A DNA stretch of 64,000 bases from contig NC_064764.1 of the NCBI RefSeq assembly GCF_011397635.1, forward strand, positions 41,468,955-41,532,954, written 5' to 3'. The DNA is from Epinephelus fuscoguttatus. Taxonomy: Eukaryota; Chordata; Actinopteri; Perciformes; Serranidae. Of the stretch, positions 1 to 10,300 are shown in pieces (position 1 is the stretch's first letter; every line of letters starts with the position of its first letter). Both the position numbers and the translations under genes were made by a program. Below the pieces are notes generated by a model that was not told where the DNA came from, did not search any database, and worked only from the letters and a program-made list of their open reading frames with translations.

Positions 1-467
1 TGTCGATGGCTTCAGCAGCGATAGAGGACGAAACCGATGGAGAAACTCCCGGCCCCGAGCATCCGTAGCCGTATCTTGAGCCCAAGAAGAAAAACCTGGC
101 AGTGGAGCAAGGTTTTTCTACTTGTTTCAAATGGGAGTTAAAATTTGTTTTCTTGGCAATATGAAGCAGTTTCATTTGTTGATGAATGCAGCTGAGTTTG
201 TGTTCTGTGGCTTCTTGCCTTTATTTGTTTATTTTTGAGCTATAAACATTTCTGTAGCAGAATCGTGTCAGAATGACAATAAAGCTACTTTCCTGTATTT
301 CCTAAAAAATTTTTTAAGTACTTTTACTTAAGTATTTTTTAAGCAAATACTTTAGTACTTTTACTTAAGTAATATTTTGACTAAGCTACTTTTACTTGTA
401 TTGGAGTAATATTTGACAAGGAGTACTTTTACTAAAGTAGTTCAGTTGTGTACTCCGTCCACCTCTG
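1..467 (+). mobile_element. hAT-family DNA transposon, internally deleted, right end
   Basis: The first 69 bases read MASAAIEDETDGETPGPEHP and then a stop, which resembles the N-terminus of fish BED-finger hAT transposases. The next codons (PYLEP) continue the family pattern, so the stop probably replaces a Trp codon. About 30 bases later the sequence passes directly into 3' untranslated DNA, so the transposase body is missing. The right end is rich in tactttact/aagta motifs and finishes with ccacctctg at 459-467, the inverse of the common hAT terminus CAGAGGTGG. The left end lies outside the window. This is a dead, non-autonomous copy; superfamily assignment is by motif recall. Confidence 0.65.
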
Positions 468-939
468 CCAGTGAGTGATGTCACAAATGTTAGGTGCATC
501 ATTTTAACAGTCTATGTTTTTGTGTCACGATCCCAGCAGGAAAATAGTCTCCGTAAAAGACAGCTGCTTCCTGTGGTACTTCCCAGGCAGGAAAAACAGG
601 GGTGTCTCAGTAAAAAACAAACGCTTTTCATGCCACTATCCTGGCGGAAAGAAACAGAAACAGTTTGAAAACAAACAGTTGCTGTTTGTGTCACTATCGC
701 AGTTGGAAAAACAGTAAAGGGTCAGTGGAAAAAAAAAGGTGCCCAAGAAGCCGCTGGAAACACCACAATGACTCACCAAAAAACAACGTATTTGTTTTGT
801 TCTTGATCTCAAATGGTGGTCTGCAGCTTGACTGGCGTCCTGCCCAGGTAACACACCATCCATCATCCCCTCCACCTCTGCACGACAAAGTCAGCTCTTG
901 GAAACGTTGGTAGGATACGTTTGAAACATACAAATGTAA
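468..939. repeat. Degenerate tandem repeat, about 65-70 bp period
   Basis: Between about 520 and 720 a motif of the form cac-atc-c-gcaggaaaa-cag recurs several times with heavy divergence, giving short overlapping open frames on both strands that are not genes. The rest to 936 shows nothing I recognise. TAA at 937-939 is the left target duplication of the next element. Confidence 0.4.
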
Positions 940-1461
940 GGGCCGTTTCATAGTCGACGCACGCAACGCGAGCAAGTGACGCAAGTGACCGAAGCTACGC
1001 ACTTCCTTTCAAAGTCAACACATTGAACGCAAGTGACACGGGTGACACTTGAAATGCAATACATCACTCGCACAGTAGGGGGTAACAGAGTCACCGGTAC
1101 ATTCCAGCTAACAAGTACTGCTGTAGCTAGCTAGTACTGCTATTTTATTAGAGTGCAGGGCGCTAGAACTGTCATATAAATGGGGGTGTGCCCGTGCGAG
1201 TTCACAAAGTTTTTTCCTCCTCACCCGCCATACTTCCTACCTGCTTCTTCTGTGAATAACAAAAAGTGGTTAATTTCAAGTACGTCGCTTGCTTTATCAC
1301 CCTGCTGGCAACGCATGGTATTACACGCGTCGCTGTGTCGCGTATCAAAAGAATGGACAACACATTTTGAGACACAAGCACGCATCATGGCGGCCAATGC
1401 ATCTCGATGCGTCCCAATGCGTTCGTGTCTGCGTGCCTTTGAGTCGACTATGAAATGGCCC
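940..1461. mobile_element. PIF/Harbinger-like MITE
   Basis: The left end GGGCCGTTTCATAGTCGAC is matched by the inverted right end GTCGACTATGAAATGGCCC. The element is flanked on both sides by TAA (937-939 and 1462-1464), the three-base TWA target typical of PIF/Harbinger elements. The interior has no transposase frame. The open frame across 1180-1464 simply runs through the MITE and is not a gene. Confidence 0.7.
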
Positions 1462-1464
1462 TAA

Positions 1465-2682
1465 CTAACGTATCTGTAGTTTGCAGAGGCGCACAGTACG
1501 AGGCAAACAGTGATGATAATAACCTGTGTGCAGGTAAAGTCACTGATCAGCTGATGAACACAGCGGAGCATTTAGCTGCTGAATAACCAGCTAACTCCCT
1601 GAGGAGCTAAAATGGTAATAAAAATATTAGACATAAATTCATTGGGTGGGCAGAGACATGCTGCTATTTCTGGACACATTAGCGTGTTTTTCTTTGTAAT
1701 TACAGACGTGATGTCAGCAGTGTAAAAATTCAGAGCACTTTTATAGTAGTTTAATCATGATGTAGACGACTCACTCTGAGCTGTGTAACCTTGTAGGACA
1801 CATGGAAACGATGATGAATCTGCTGTTAAACGCAGCTGTAGCGTACAGTATGTCACAATTACTGCGTCTGAGACGGATTTTCCGTGTGTGGGTTTGAATG
1901 GGAGAGGCGCGCTGAGAATTAAGTAGGTACTCATCATTTCCTCCCAGATCTGGAACCAATTCAGCAGCCATTGGTCGTGTGTGTGTGTGTGTGTGTGTGC
2001 CCTCTCACAATGACCTGTGATTCTGAGGAAACAGGGTGTCATGTTGCAGAGATGTTTTTGTGCTCCTGCATCGTAACAACACTAAATTTACCATCTGAAT
2101 ATTTACGCGTGGTTTTCTAAGGAAGAGGCGAATGTGTATGTTATGCATTACCTCATTGTTTGACAAAATATACCGCACACACTCACTGCCCTGTTGGACC
2201 CTCATTTTATAAGACTCCACCCAAAGGACTCATGTTGAGCAGACAGTCGGTGTTTGACTGAACTTTGATATTTGAGTGTGAGGAAGTAAAACTACACACT
2301 CAAACAGCACTGAGTACAACATCATCACATTTGGATTCCTGAGTTGCCAGTTCCTCATTTCACTCATCTTCTCTGGTTTTTCTTTGACACATTTTAAATC
2401 TACATTAGCTGATTGTTCCCTGGACATTTCAACAAGCTATGAACCAACACTGAAATATTAGAGAGTGTTTCTGCAAACCTCAAATACATTTACACATTTC
2501 AGACATATCAGTGTTTCTAAAGTGATGTAGAAGTGATTTATTTGTAGCAGTGCAGTAAGGACTCAGTGGTTTAATGATTTTTTACGGAGATATCGCTGCA
2601 TTTCGAGATAGTGCCATGAAATTTGTTTTCAGTTTGTCCATTCGTCCGTCCCTCTGTGCATACGTACGTTTGTGCTGAATCA
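1465..2682. other. Intergenic DNA without a recognised gene
   Basis: This stretch contains a short (TG)n tract at about 1977-1999. A segment near 1550-1610 (sgag-catttagctgctgaataaccagc) belongs to a dispersed fish repeat also glimpsed near 4000-4070 and 14445-14490. No exon, splice-flanked frame or promoter could be supported. Confidence 0.4.
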
Positions 2683-3085
2683 GTGACGTCTTTTAAATCT
2701 CTTCTTAAAACTCATCTGTTCAATAAAGCTTTTTTTTATTAATTTTAGCACACAGTTTATTTCATGATGTCTTATTTGATTATTTTTGTTATTGTTATTT
2801 TCTTGTATTGTCATCAGTAATTGTTTTATTTAATTATTTGATCTGATATTCCTCAGCGTTATCTACGGGGCAGTTAGTGGCCAGCTTTGCTCATCTGCTT
2901 CAGTGACGGTGATTTGTCTATTTTATTTTTATTATTTATTGTTCTTTGTATTTCTTCAGATTGCCTCATTTTATTTGTTTGTTATTTGTTGTTTTTATCT
3001 GTTTTAAATCCAGGATCAACAATTTAAAGCACCTTGTAACTTTGTTTTGAAAAGTGCTTCATAAATCAAGTTCGTTATTATTGTA
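2683..3085 (+). mobile_element. 3' end of an L2/CR1-like LINE
   Basis: Codons from 2683 read VTSFKSLLKTHLFNKAFFY and stop; FKS-LKTHLF-AF is a common C-terminal signature of fish L2/CR1-type ORF2 proteins. The following about 340 bases end in a motif like gtgcttcataaat(c)aagttcgttattattg, the usual 3' terminus with a short repeat tail. Everything upstream in the LINE is missing, so this is a heavily 5'-truncated copy. Confidence 0.6.
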
Positions 3086-3345
3086 TGCGTCTGTACCTCT
3101 TTGTGAACGCAATATCTCAAGAATGCCTTGAAGAAAGTTCTTTAAATTTGGCACAAACGTCCACTTGGACTGAAGAATAAACTGATTAAAATTTGGTGGT
3201 CAAAGGTCAAGATCACTGTGACCTCATCATGTTTTAACGTCATATCTCAGGAACAGAAGGGGAGACATTTGGTCAGATACTGAATTGGTGACTCTAATCT
3301 TGAAACTGTGTGTGAAGCATCCATGTTTTCACTGACATGGAGGGA
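3086..3345. repeat. Dispersed repeat, first of two copies
   Basis: The segment 3239-3309 (starting gtcatatctcaggaacag) recurs almost unchanged at about 22804-22875, in the same orientation. The upstream sequence in both copies shares features such as ggtcaaaggtca and tgtgac-tcatcat. It is a non-coding dispersed family. Confidence 0.65.
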
Positions 3346-3361
3346 GACTGTCAGAGACACT

Positions 3362-3502
3362 GGACTGGTGGGCGGAGTCATACAACCACAGGGTGGACTG
3401 GTGGGCGGAGTCATACAACCACAGGGTGGACTGGTGGGCGGAGTCATACAACCACAGGGTGGACTGGTGGGCAGAGTCATACAACCACAGGGTGGACTGG
3501 TT
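3362..3502. repeat. 33-bp minisatellite, about 4.3 units
   Basis: The unit starts ggactggtgggcggagtcat and repeats at 3362, 3395, 3428, 3461 and partially at 3494. The third-to-fourth units differ by single bases (gcgg/gcag). The period is a multiple of three, so it creates spurious repetitive open frames on both strands. Confidence 0.9.
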
Positions 3503-3559
3503 CATGGAGGCGTACTATTATTCTATTTAATGTCCTTTGCTTTTGTCTTGTGCTGCTGT

Positions 3560-3616
3560 GATACTTGAATTTCCCCACTGGGGGATCAATAAATTATATC
3601 TTATCTTATCTTATCT
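3560..3616 (+). mobile_element. Retroposon 3' tail with (TTATC)n
   Basis: The sequence tttccccactgggggatcaa followed by taaattata and a run of ttatc units is a frequent 3' terminus of fish retroposons. Only the tail is recognisable. A similar tail in the opposite orientation occurs at about 14899-14950 and another at about 55835. Confidence 0.55.
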
Positions 3617-5416
3617 TACCATAAGGTGGTGATTCTAGTTTTATTTTATGAAGACATTGCTGTATTTCTAGCAGGGATTGTACTGCCAGAAGTGCTTATT
3701 TTATAATAATCTTTTCCTCACCATAACCAAGTGTTTTTTGTGCCCAAACTGAACCACAAATTAACCACAGCCTCAGTATCTGCTACATGATAATGTACAA
3801 ATGTGACGTATCTGTGGCGCCTCCATTTTTTTTCTGGTGACTTGGTAAAATGACCTCATACAGTTGATATTGTGAATGTTGTAGTTAACAGTTCCCTATT
3901 TTTACACCAGACGTGAAGCAACATCACCGTTCGTTTGCAGTCATGTTTCTGGTCACCTGGCTGATGTAAGTCTAATGATTTCTCTCTTTCAGCTCTGTTT
4001 TGGTCTCCACCAACTCCTGAAGGAAAAATCTGACTCTTCAGCCTCTGAGGGCTCCACCATGTTCACCGGCTCCTCTCTGACTGTGTCTCTCTGCGAAGGT
4101 ACGCTGAGTTTAAGAGGTTTTGGAAATGAAAACAATAATGATGAGACTAAACCAAAGCATCAGAGTTCCAAGCCATGAAACCAAAAAGAGTTAAAGGACG
4201 CTAAAATGCTCTGCAGGGCCGAGGCGAACTGCAGAACTGGTGATCCTCTGGGTTTGTCACTACAAGCTCGTCTCATTTCATACTGTATTACATGTTTAAT
4301 CTGCTGTTAATATAAAGATATTGATCAGAGCAGTGTTAAGTATGTCAGTAATATCGATTTTTTGATCTTTATATGAAAATAAAAACAGTCAGAAATTTGT
4401 GACCACATTTACTTTAAACTGAAACTTAAGTCCGCAGATTGAACCTTGGGCCTCAGTCAGGCACGTGTGGTTGGCCCTGAAGTTGCTGCTAAGAAGCGTT
4501 ATATTTCCAAACCACAGTCCATATTTCAGCTGGTGGCCTACCACATTAGACACTTAGCATCTGGAAACCCCCCCACATGGTATCGTGTTCTACTCCTTTT
4601 ATTCAATAATAACAGCCCACCTGTGGCCTGTGTGTTGTGAAACTGTGCTGACAGGAGTCTGCAGGGGAGCTGTGTGGGCACAGGAATTCCAAAAATCTGT
4701 TAAAACATAAATGCAACTCAAGAAATGATCCTGCATTCAAACTGACACTTTCAATAAAGCTGCATTAGCAATGTAATCACAGGAACATTAAATTAAATGA
4801 CAACATGTAATGTACACGGACCGTGATCTCCCACCTCTGCAGCAGCTCTACGTGATGTTTTTGCCTCTTTTAGCTCATTGTTTTGGTTTAATGACACACT
4901 TACTGTTTTGGTTTGTTTTGGTTCATTCTCACCACTCAGCCCCGTTTCTACCAGCAGACTGCTGAACAAAAAAAGCTTTCAGTAACACTTCCTTCCCAGC
5001 ACCAAATGACATGTCTTTGATTAAATAGAGCTGAGAGGATGTCCACGTTTGGTCATGGACTTTCCACGTCCACATATGACGTCCAAGGTACCCTGGGTGT
5101 GTTGGTTGTTGACGTTCTGGGACGCCGTGTCAACTTCAGCCTGTTACATGCATTGTCTGTTTTCAAAATACACTTCTGTTTTCACAGGAAATGTACAGTT
5201 TGCATACAGTCTCTTTCAAAATAAAAGCACTACCACCAACTGATGTTTTTTTCCTTCAACAACACACACGTGGTTATGTTTAGGAAAAAAGAACAGGGTT
5301 TGGCTTTACAATCTGACAGGAAGTGAACACCGACTTTCACCGACTGGGTGAAAGTCGGTGGTTGTTGGACCCATCCACCCCTCCCATGCTACCCTACTCT
5401 ACTCAGACTTTTGCCC
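3617..5416. other. Intergenic DNA, repeat-derived, no gene
   Basis: An exon-like block at 3993-4099, with a good acceptor and a possible donor, matches a dispersed fish repeat (ctccaccaactcctga...ctccaccatgttcacc) and was not called as coding. Other open frames here are short and isolated. Confidence 0.4.
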
Positions 5417-6442
5417 TTAAAGGGATAGTGCACCCAAAAATGAAAATTCAGCCATTATCTACTCACCCATATGCCGAGGGTGATCCGTAGTGATCCAAGT
5501 GTCGCGGTGCCCAGAGAGGCAGTCAGAGCTACAGGCTACAATGAGGCTAAAAACAGAGTTCAAATGAGGTTTTTCCAAACAGCTTTTTATGTCGGGGCTT
5601 CAGGACACTTGGATCACTACGGACGAGCAGTATGGAGATATTTTGTGGTTTCAATGATGTGTTTTTGGACGTTTGAATCTGGGGCGCCGTCAGCCTCCAT
5701 TAGGTGGAGTTGTGTTGCTACCTCCTCTCCCCTTGGATCTCTGCAAGTGATGTGAGGACTCTAAAACTTCACCTGAGCCCAGAGTCCTGCATGGGTCCAG
5801 TTTTCAAGATCTGCCCCAACCCGACCTTTACATGTGTAATAATAGACTTACTTTCTGTCCAGAGCGACGTTCAGCAGTTACGAGCCGTCACGTGTTTTTA
5901 GAATCCATCGAGGAGAGAAGTAATCCATCAGGGAAACACTTCAGAAACATTATAAAGTGATAGTTGTACGTTTTATCCACTTATTTCTCAAATACCTAAA
6001 TAATTATTTACTGTTTTGGAAGCGGTGCTTGTTAGACGGTGGCAGCCATGTTGATTCTGTCACCAATCACAAGTTGTGTTATTAGATGGTGAAACGCGTG
6101 TAAACAGCTGAACCAGTGACCGTTGCGAAATAGCAGAGGCGATCCTCAGAGAGTAAGTAATGACCAAGATAGTTATCTGTAGTTTACCGAACTAATGACT
6201 GACGTGTTTATCTAAAACCCACGATCTGACCCGCATGTTATTTTTTCCACCCAGATCCGAACCCGGGAAAAAATTGTTTTTTAAAAACCACCTGCAAATC
6301 AGCTGTTTTTGCAGGTACCCGTCGGCTACCCGCAAAAAGAGCGGGTACCCGACCCAGTGCAGGACTCTGCCTGAGCCTCCCTCGGCATATGGGTGAGTAG
6401 ATAATGGCTGAATTTTCATTTTTGGGTGCACTATCCCTTTAA
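5417..6442. mobile_element. TTAA-flanked MITE with about 60-bp inverted repeats
   Basis: The left arm begins agggatagtgcacccaaaaa at 5421 and the right arm ends with its exact inverse at 6438; by eye the arms match for about 60 bases (5421-5480 with 6379-6438). TTAA lies outside both ends (5417-5420 and 6439-6442), as for piggyBac or Kolobok elements. The interior holds an 18-bp perfect inverted repeat (5485-5502 with 5605-5622). There is no transposase. Confidence 0.85.
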
Positions 6443-7226
6443 CTTGCATTGTTGTTCCGCCACATTTTGCGTGACACTGCTGGGCCAGCTGCATATCATG
6501 CCAACGTGAAAGGCAGTGTTTTTGTCAGTGTGAAGTCAGTGACCAAGCGCTGGTATTCAACAACTTCAGAGTGAGACCAGGTTGTCAGAACAGGAGTCCG
6601 TTAACCAATGGGTAACGTCACGCTAGTTACGTCCATTATTTCATACAGTCCATGGTTATCACATTCTTTGAGTGTTACTTTGATAAAGACTAAACTGATC
6701 TGCATGTGTAAAATCACTGGAATGTCCCTTTACATTATTTGTGTATGTCAAGATTATCTGTTTTTCAACTTGGTGTGTAGTTCTTCTGCCCCCTAGTGGC
6801 CAATAATAAACTCATGCAGCTTTAAGTTACAGAAAAACTTACTTTTCAATAACTAAAAATGTAACCAATAAAATGATTTAGAAAGGAAGTTAAATTATTG
6901 ATGTTTTTTAACTGTTGAGCTTCAAATTAAGTTTTAGTTGTGAAGTTTTAACCTTCAGCTCTTTCAGATAACTTGACAAGTATCTTCAGCTTCCTCTATA
7001 ACTCAAACAGTTGTGTCTGTTGTGTCATGAATCTACAGCTTTTCAGAATTACAAGACTTCCTTCACCAGCATGTTTTATGAAGTTATTATGTACCAATAG
7101 TCAGCTGTCAGATAAATGTAGTGCAACATTCATTAACAGAAAGTAGAAAAGGACAAAACTGTGTGTTAATACTCAAACCATTGAGCAGCAGTTGTAGTTA
7201 ACAAACCTGCAGTAGCTCCTTGAGCA
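6443..7226. other. Upstream flank of TNFAIP6
   Basis: The first part ends near 6830 in ctgccccctagtggccaata and atgcagctttaa, a common MITE terminus. The remaining 400 bases are AT-rich, unique-looking and lie directly upstream of the TNFAIP6 promoter. I see no gene. Confidence 0.4.
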
Positions 7227-7236
7227 GTGAATTCCC
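7227..7236 (-). promoter_or_regulatory. NF-kappaB-like site upstream of TNFAIP6
   Basis: Read on the minus strand this is GGGAATTCAC, one base off the GGGRNWYYCC consensus. It sits 33 bases before the TATA box. Mammalian TNFAIP6 is induced by TNF and IL-1, so such a site is expected, but a ten-base match alone is weak evidence. Confidence 0.3.
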
Positions 7237-7268
7237 GCCTCTGTTGGGGGCAGCAGTCGCTCCTCCTG

Positions 7269-7274
7269 TATAAA
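7269..7274 (+). promoter_or_regulatory. TATA box of TNFAIP6
   Basis: The sequence TATAAA lies 65 bases upstream of the TNFAIP6 start codon, which would place transcription start near 7300 with a short 5' UTR. A focused TATA promoter suits an inducible gene. Confidence 0.7.
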
Positions 7275-7338
7275 GGCAGCAGCAGCAGTCAGAGGAGGCA
7301 GAGAGCTCCTGGAAACATCTGGGGCGAGCAGCTGCAGG

Positions 7339-10300
7339 ATGCACTTCTTCACTCTCCTCTGGACGCTCGGCTTCCTGCTGAAGGAGGCGCAGGCATGGGG
7401 CTTCAAAAACGGAATATTTCATAATTCAATATGGCTGGGTAAATATCTTTGCTCTTATGGTCGTAGGTGTAGCTGGAAAAATGTTAATTAGTCTGTGACA
7501 GCTTTGTTAAGAACCACGTGCAGCTGAACTCTTTTCATTACACTAACTGTGATGAAGTTAAAATCCAAAATATCGAGTAATGACCATTTATATATAATAA
7601 AGCTCCTGTGGTTCATTGAACAAGATGATTTCCTCAATCAAAACCAGTGAATTATAATCTGCAGTTTATTTTGATTATCAAACAGCATTTTCAACATTAT
7701 CATTAACGGGTGTATTTCATCATGTGTTAAGCACAGTTTGAATTCATTTTTTAGCCATAGTAACAAACTTAACTTCCCTCACATGTAATCCACATGTCGG
7801 CTCCTTTTACCTGAGTTTGTTTCTGTCAGTTTATGCAAGCACAGCAAAAAATATCCTCGTATAAAGACACACTGTGAGGAGTAACGAGTACTAATCAAGG
7901 CAAAGCATCAGTTCAGCAGCTTTCCTGTGCCAGACTGCATGTTTATGACCTCCCGGTAAACACAGAGGAAATGACTTCATCTCAGGACTTTCCAAAAATG
8001 CAAACAGATCAGTCACAACAAAAGTTCATTCAGATATTTTCTATAGTGGTTTCATTAGTTTGGGGAAAACTGGCTGGAATTAATGTTAGTGAGTTTTTAC
8101 AGCCTCTCCTACTGTGTGTTTTTATATAAATAAAACAAGCTGCTGACTGACTCACTTTATAAGGTCCATATTTTATGTTTTTGAGGTGAGAGTAATGAGA
8201 GTGTTTCATATTGCTGTAATGAGTTTGCCTCACCTGAATCACATGCACAGCATTTTCTACTACACAACTTCTCTCCTCTACTGCATGTTTTATGGGAGAC
8301 GTTCTTAATATTTCTTTTGTCAGTCGCTGTTAGAGAACCTGATGAGGTGAAAAGTCGGCAGCTTCCTGCAGCAGTGAGCACATGAGGTCAATAAGTTCAC
8401 AAAACATCCATCAAACAAGTCAATATATCAACTTGAGGTTAATTTCTGAGCGTTCTCTGCTCAGCTCTGCAGTCATGCATGCGTAAAGCCAAAACAGGAT
8501 CAGCAGAGGACTCCCCGCCAAGGAGGCCAGAGAGCAAATGATGGCGTTGTTGGTGAACTTCCAAAATGTAGAAAAATGTCACAGCTTTTATGTTTGGCTC
8601 AATTTAACCTTCAGCCTCTCACTAAAAACACTGTCACCTGCTCGACTGTCGAACCAACATCAGGTAAATCCTTTAATTGTGTGTTAAGTACAGAAGCTCA
8701 GGTAAAGATCACCAGCAGTGGAAAAAGTACTCTGATCCCTTACTTAAGTAAAAGTACTAGTACTGTGATCAAACTTAACAAGTAAAGTCCTGAATTTAAG
8801 ACCTTAATTAAGTGAAAGTATGTTTCAGCAAAATGTTTTTAAAGTTAGTAAAGTACTGACTGTGCAATAAAATGTTCCCTGACAGTGTTTTATTAACATA
8901 TCAGATGTTTTTAGATTCATATTACTGCTTTAATGTGTATGTTGCATTCTGCTGCTTTAGATGTTTAAGGTTGAGCTCATTTAAACTTCTTTACGTTCTA
9001 GCAGCCAGTAACTCAAATAATCCACATACTTTGTGAGCAGTTTCTTGCAGGAACTATTTTCTTTCTACCGAACTACACCTGTCTACTGAATCACCACACA
9101 AAGGGAAGCGTACATCTACTGTGAGCTCACCTAGCACCACTGAGCTAGCTAACATTACAGCTTAGCTAAAGAGGACGCCATTAACGTTTACATCTCGTGC
9201 TGTCATGAATACGATCCTCTCATCCATGAGTAGATGCACTCTTCCCTCTGCGCAGTGATTAGGGTTCGGTACCATTAGCATTTGAACCAATATCGGTACC
9301 GATTCCAGTGGAATTTGGCACAGGTATCCAACGCTAACTTTTTCATAATAAAAACAAAAAAGATTAACTTTTGAACAAGCTGTGTGACTAAACCCTAATT
9401 CTGTTCCTCTGCTCTTCTCTAATCACATGTGCAGCTAATCTTCTGTCTCTGTCTCCCTGCTTGTGTGTGTCTGCTCATCTTGCAGTGACACTAGAATCGG
9501 TACCAGTATTCGTTCAAATGCGAACAGTACACAACACTAATCACCCCACAGAAGGAAGAGTGCATCTACTCATGGACGAGAGGCTTGTGTTTGTGAAAGA
9601 GTGAGATGTAAACATCAATGATGTCCTCCTCACCTGAGCTGTAAAGGCCCAGACACACCAAGCTGACTTAGCAGCAATGACAGCCCCCGGCTGCATTGCC
9701 TCACGTTGCCGTGTCTCGGCCAAAAAGTTGCACATGAACTCACGGCGAAGACTTCCACCAACTGCCAACCAGGACGTAGGAATAACTCTCCACACCAGCA
9801 GACGGCTGTCATCTGTATTCATCATTCAAAAAGGGAAACAGGAAGAGCGTCTTGATGCTAGTTAGCCAGTTAGCACATTAACAACACAATCCAATGAAAG
9901 ATCAGAGCATATTTACCGTGTGCCAGTGAACAATAACACAAACCATCAGGAGACGTTTCTGCTAAAAAGAAAAATAATCTGACCTTAGGGAACAAGATGG
10001 TTTTGGTCTTTCTCCCTCTGGACTTTAGCTCGTTGTTTACTTTCCTCACTTCCATTTCTCTTCTCGTGCGCTGAGCTGAACTGCTAATCAGAGTGATATC
10101 ATTCACTGATGGGCTTCACCGTCACAAACGGCACCTCGACATGCTGAATCGGCAGAAAAAAGGCCAACAAGTGCTGGCAAAAGTGGGACACACTGTAGCT
10201 ACGATGGGCGCTCACCACCAGGGCCTCAAAGTTAGCTAGCTCAGCGGTGCTAGGTGAGCTAGCAGTAGTTTCATGCTTCCTTCTGCATAGTAATACGGTT

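Noticed and set aside
3993..4099. Exon-like block with acceptor and donor upstream of TNFAIP6
   Set aside because: The sequence matches a dispersed fish repeat with related pieces elsewhere in the window, and no partner exon exists.
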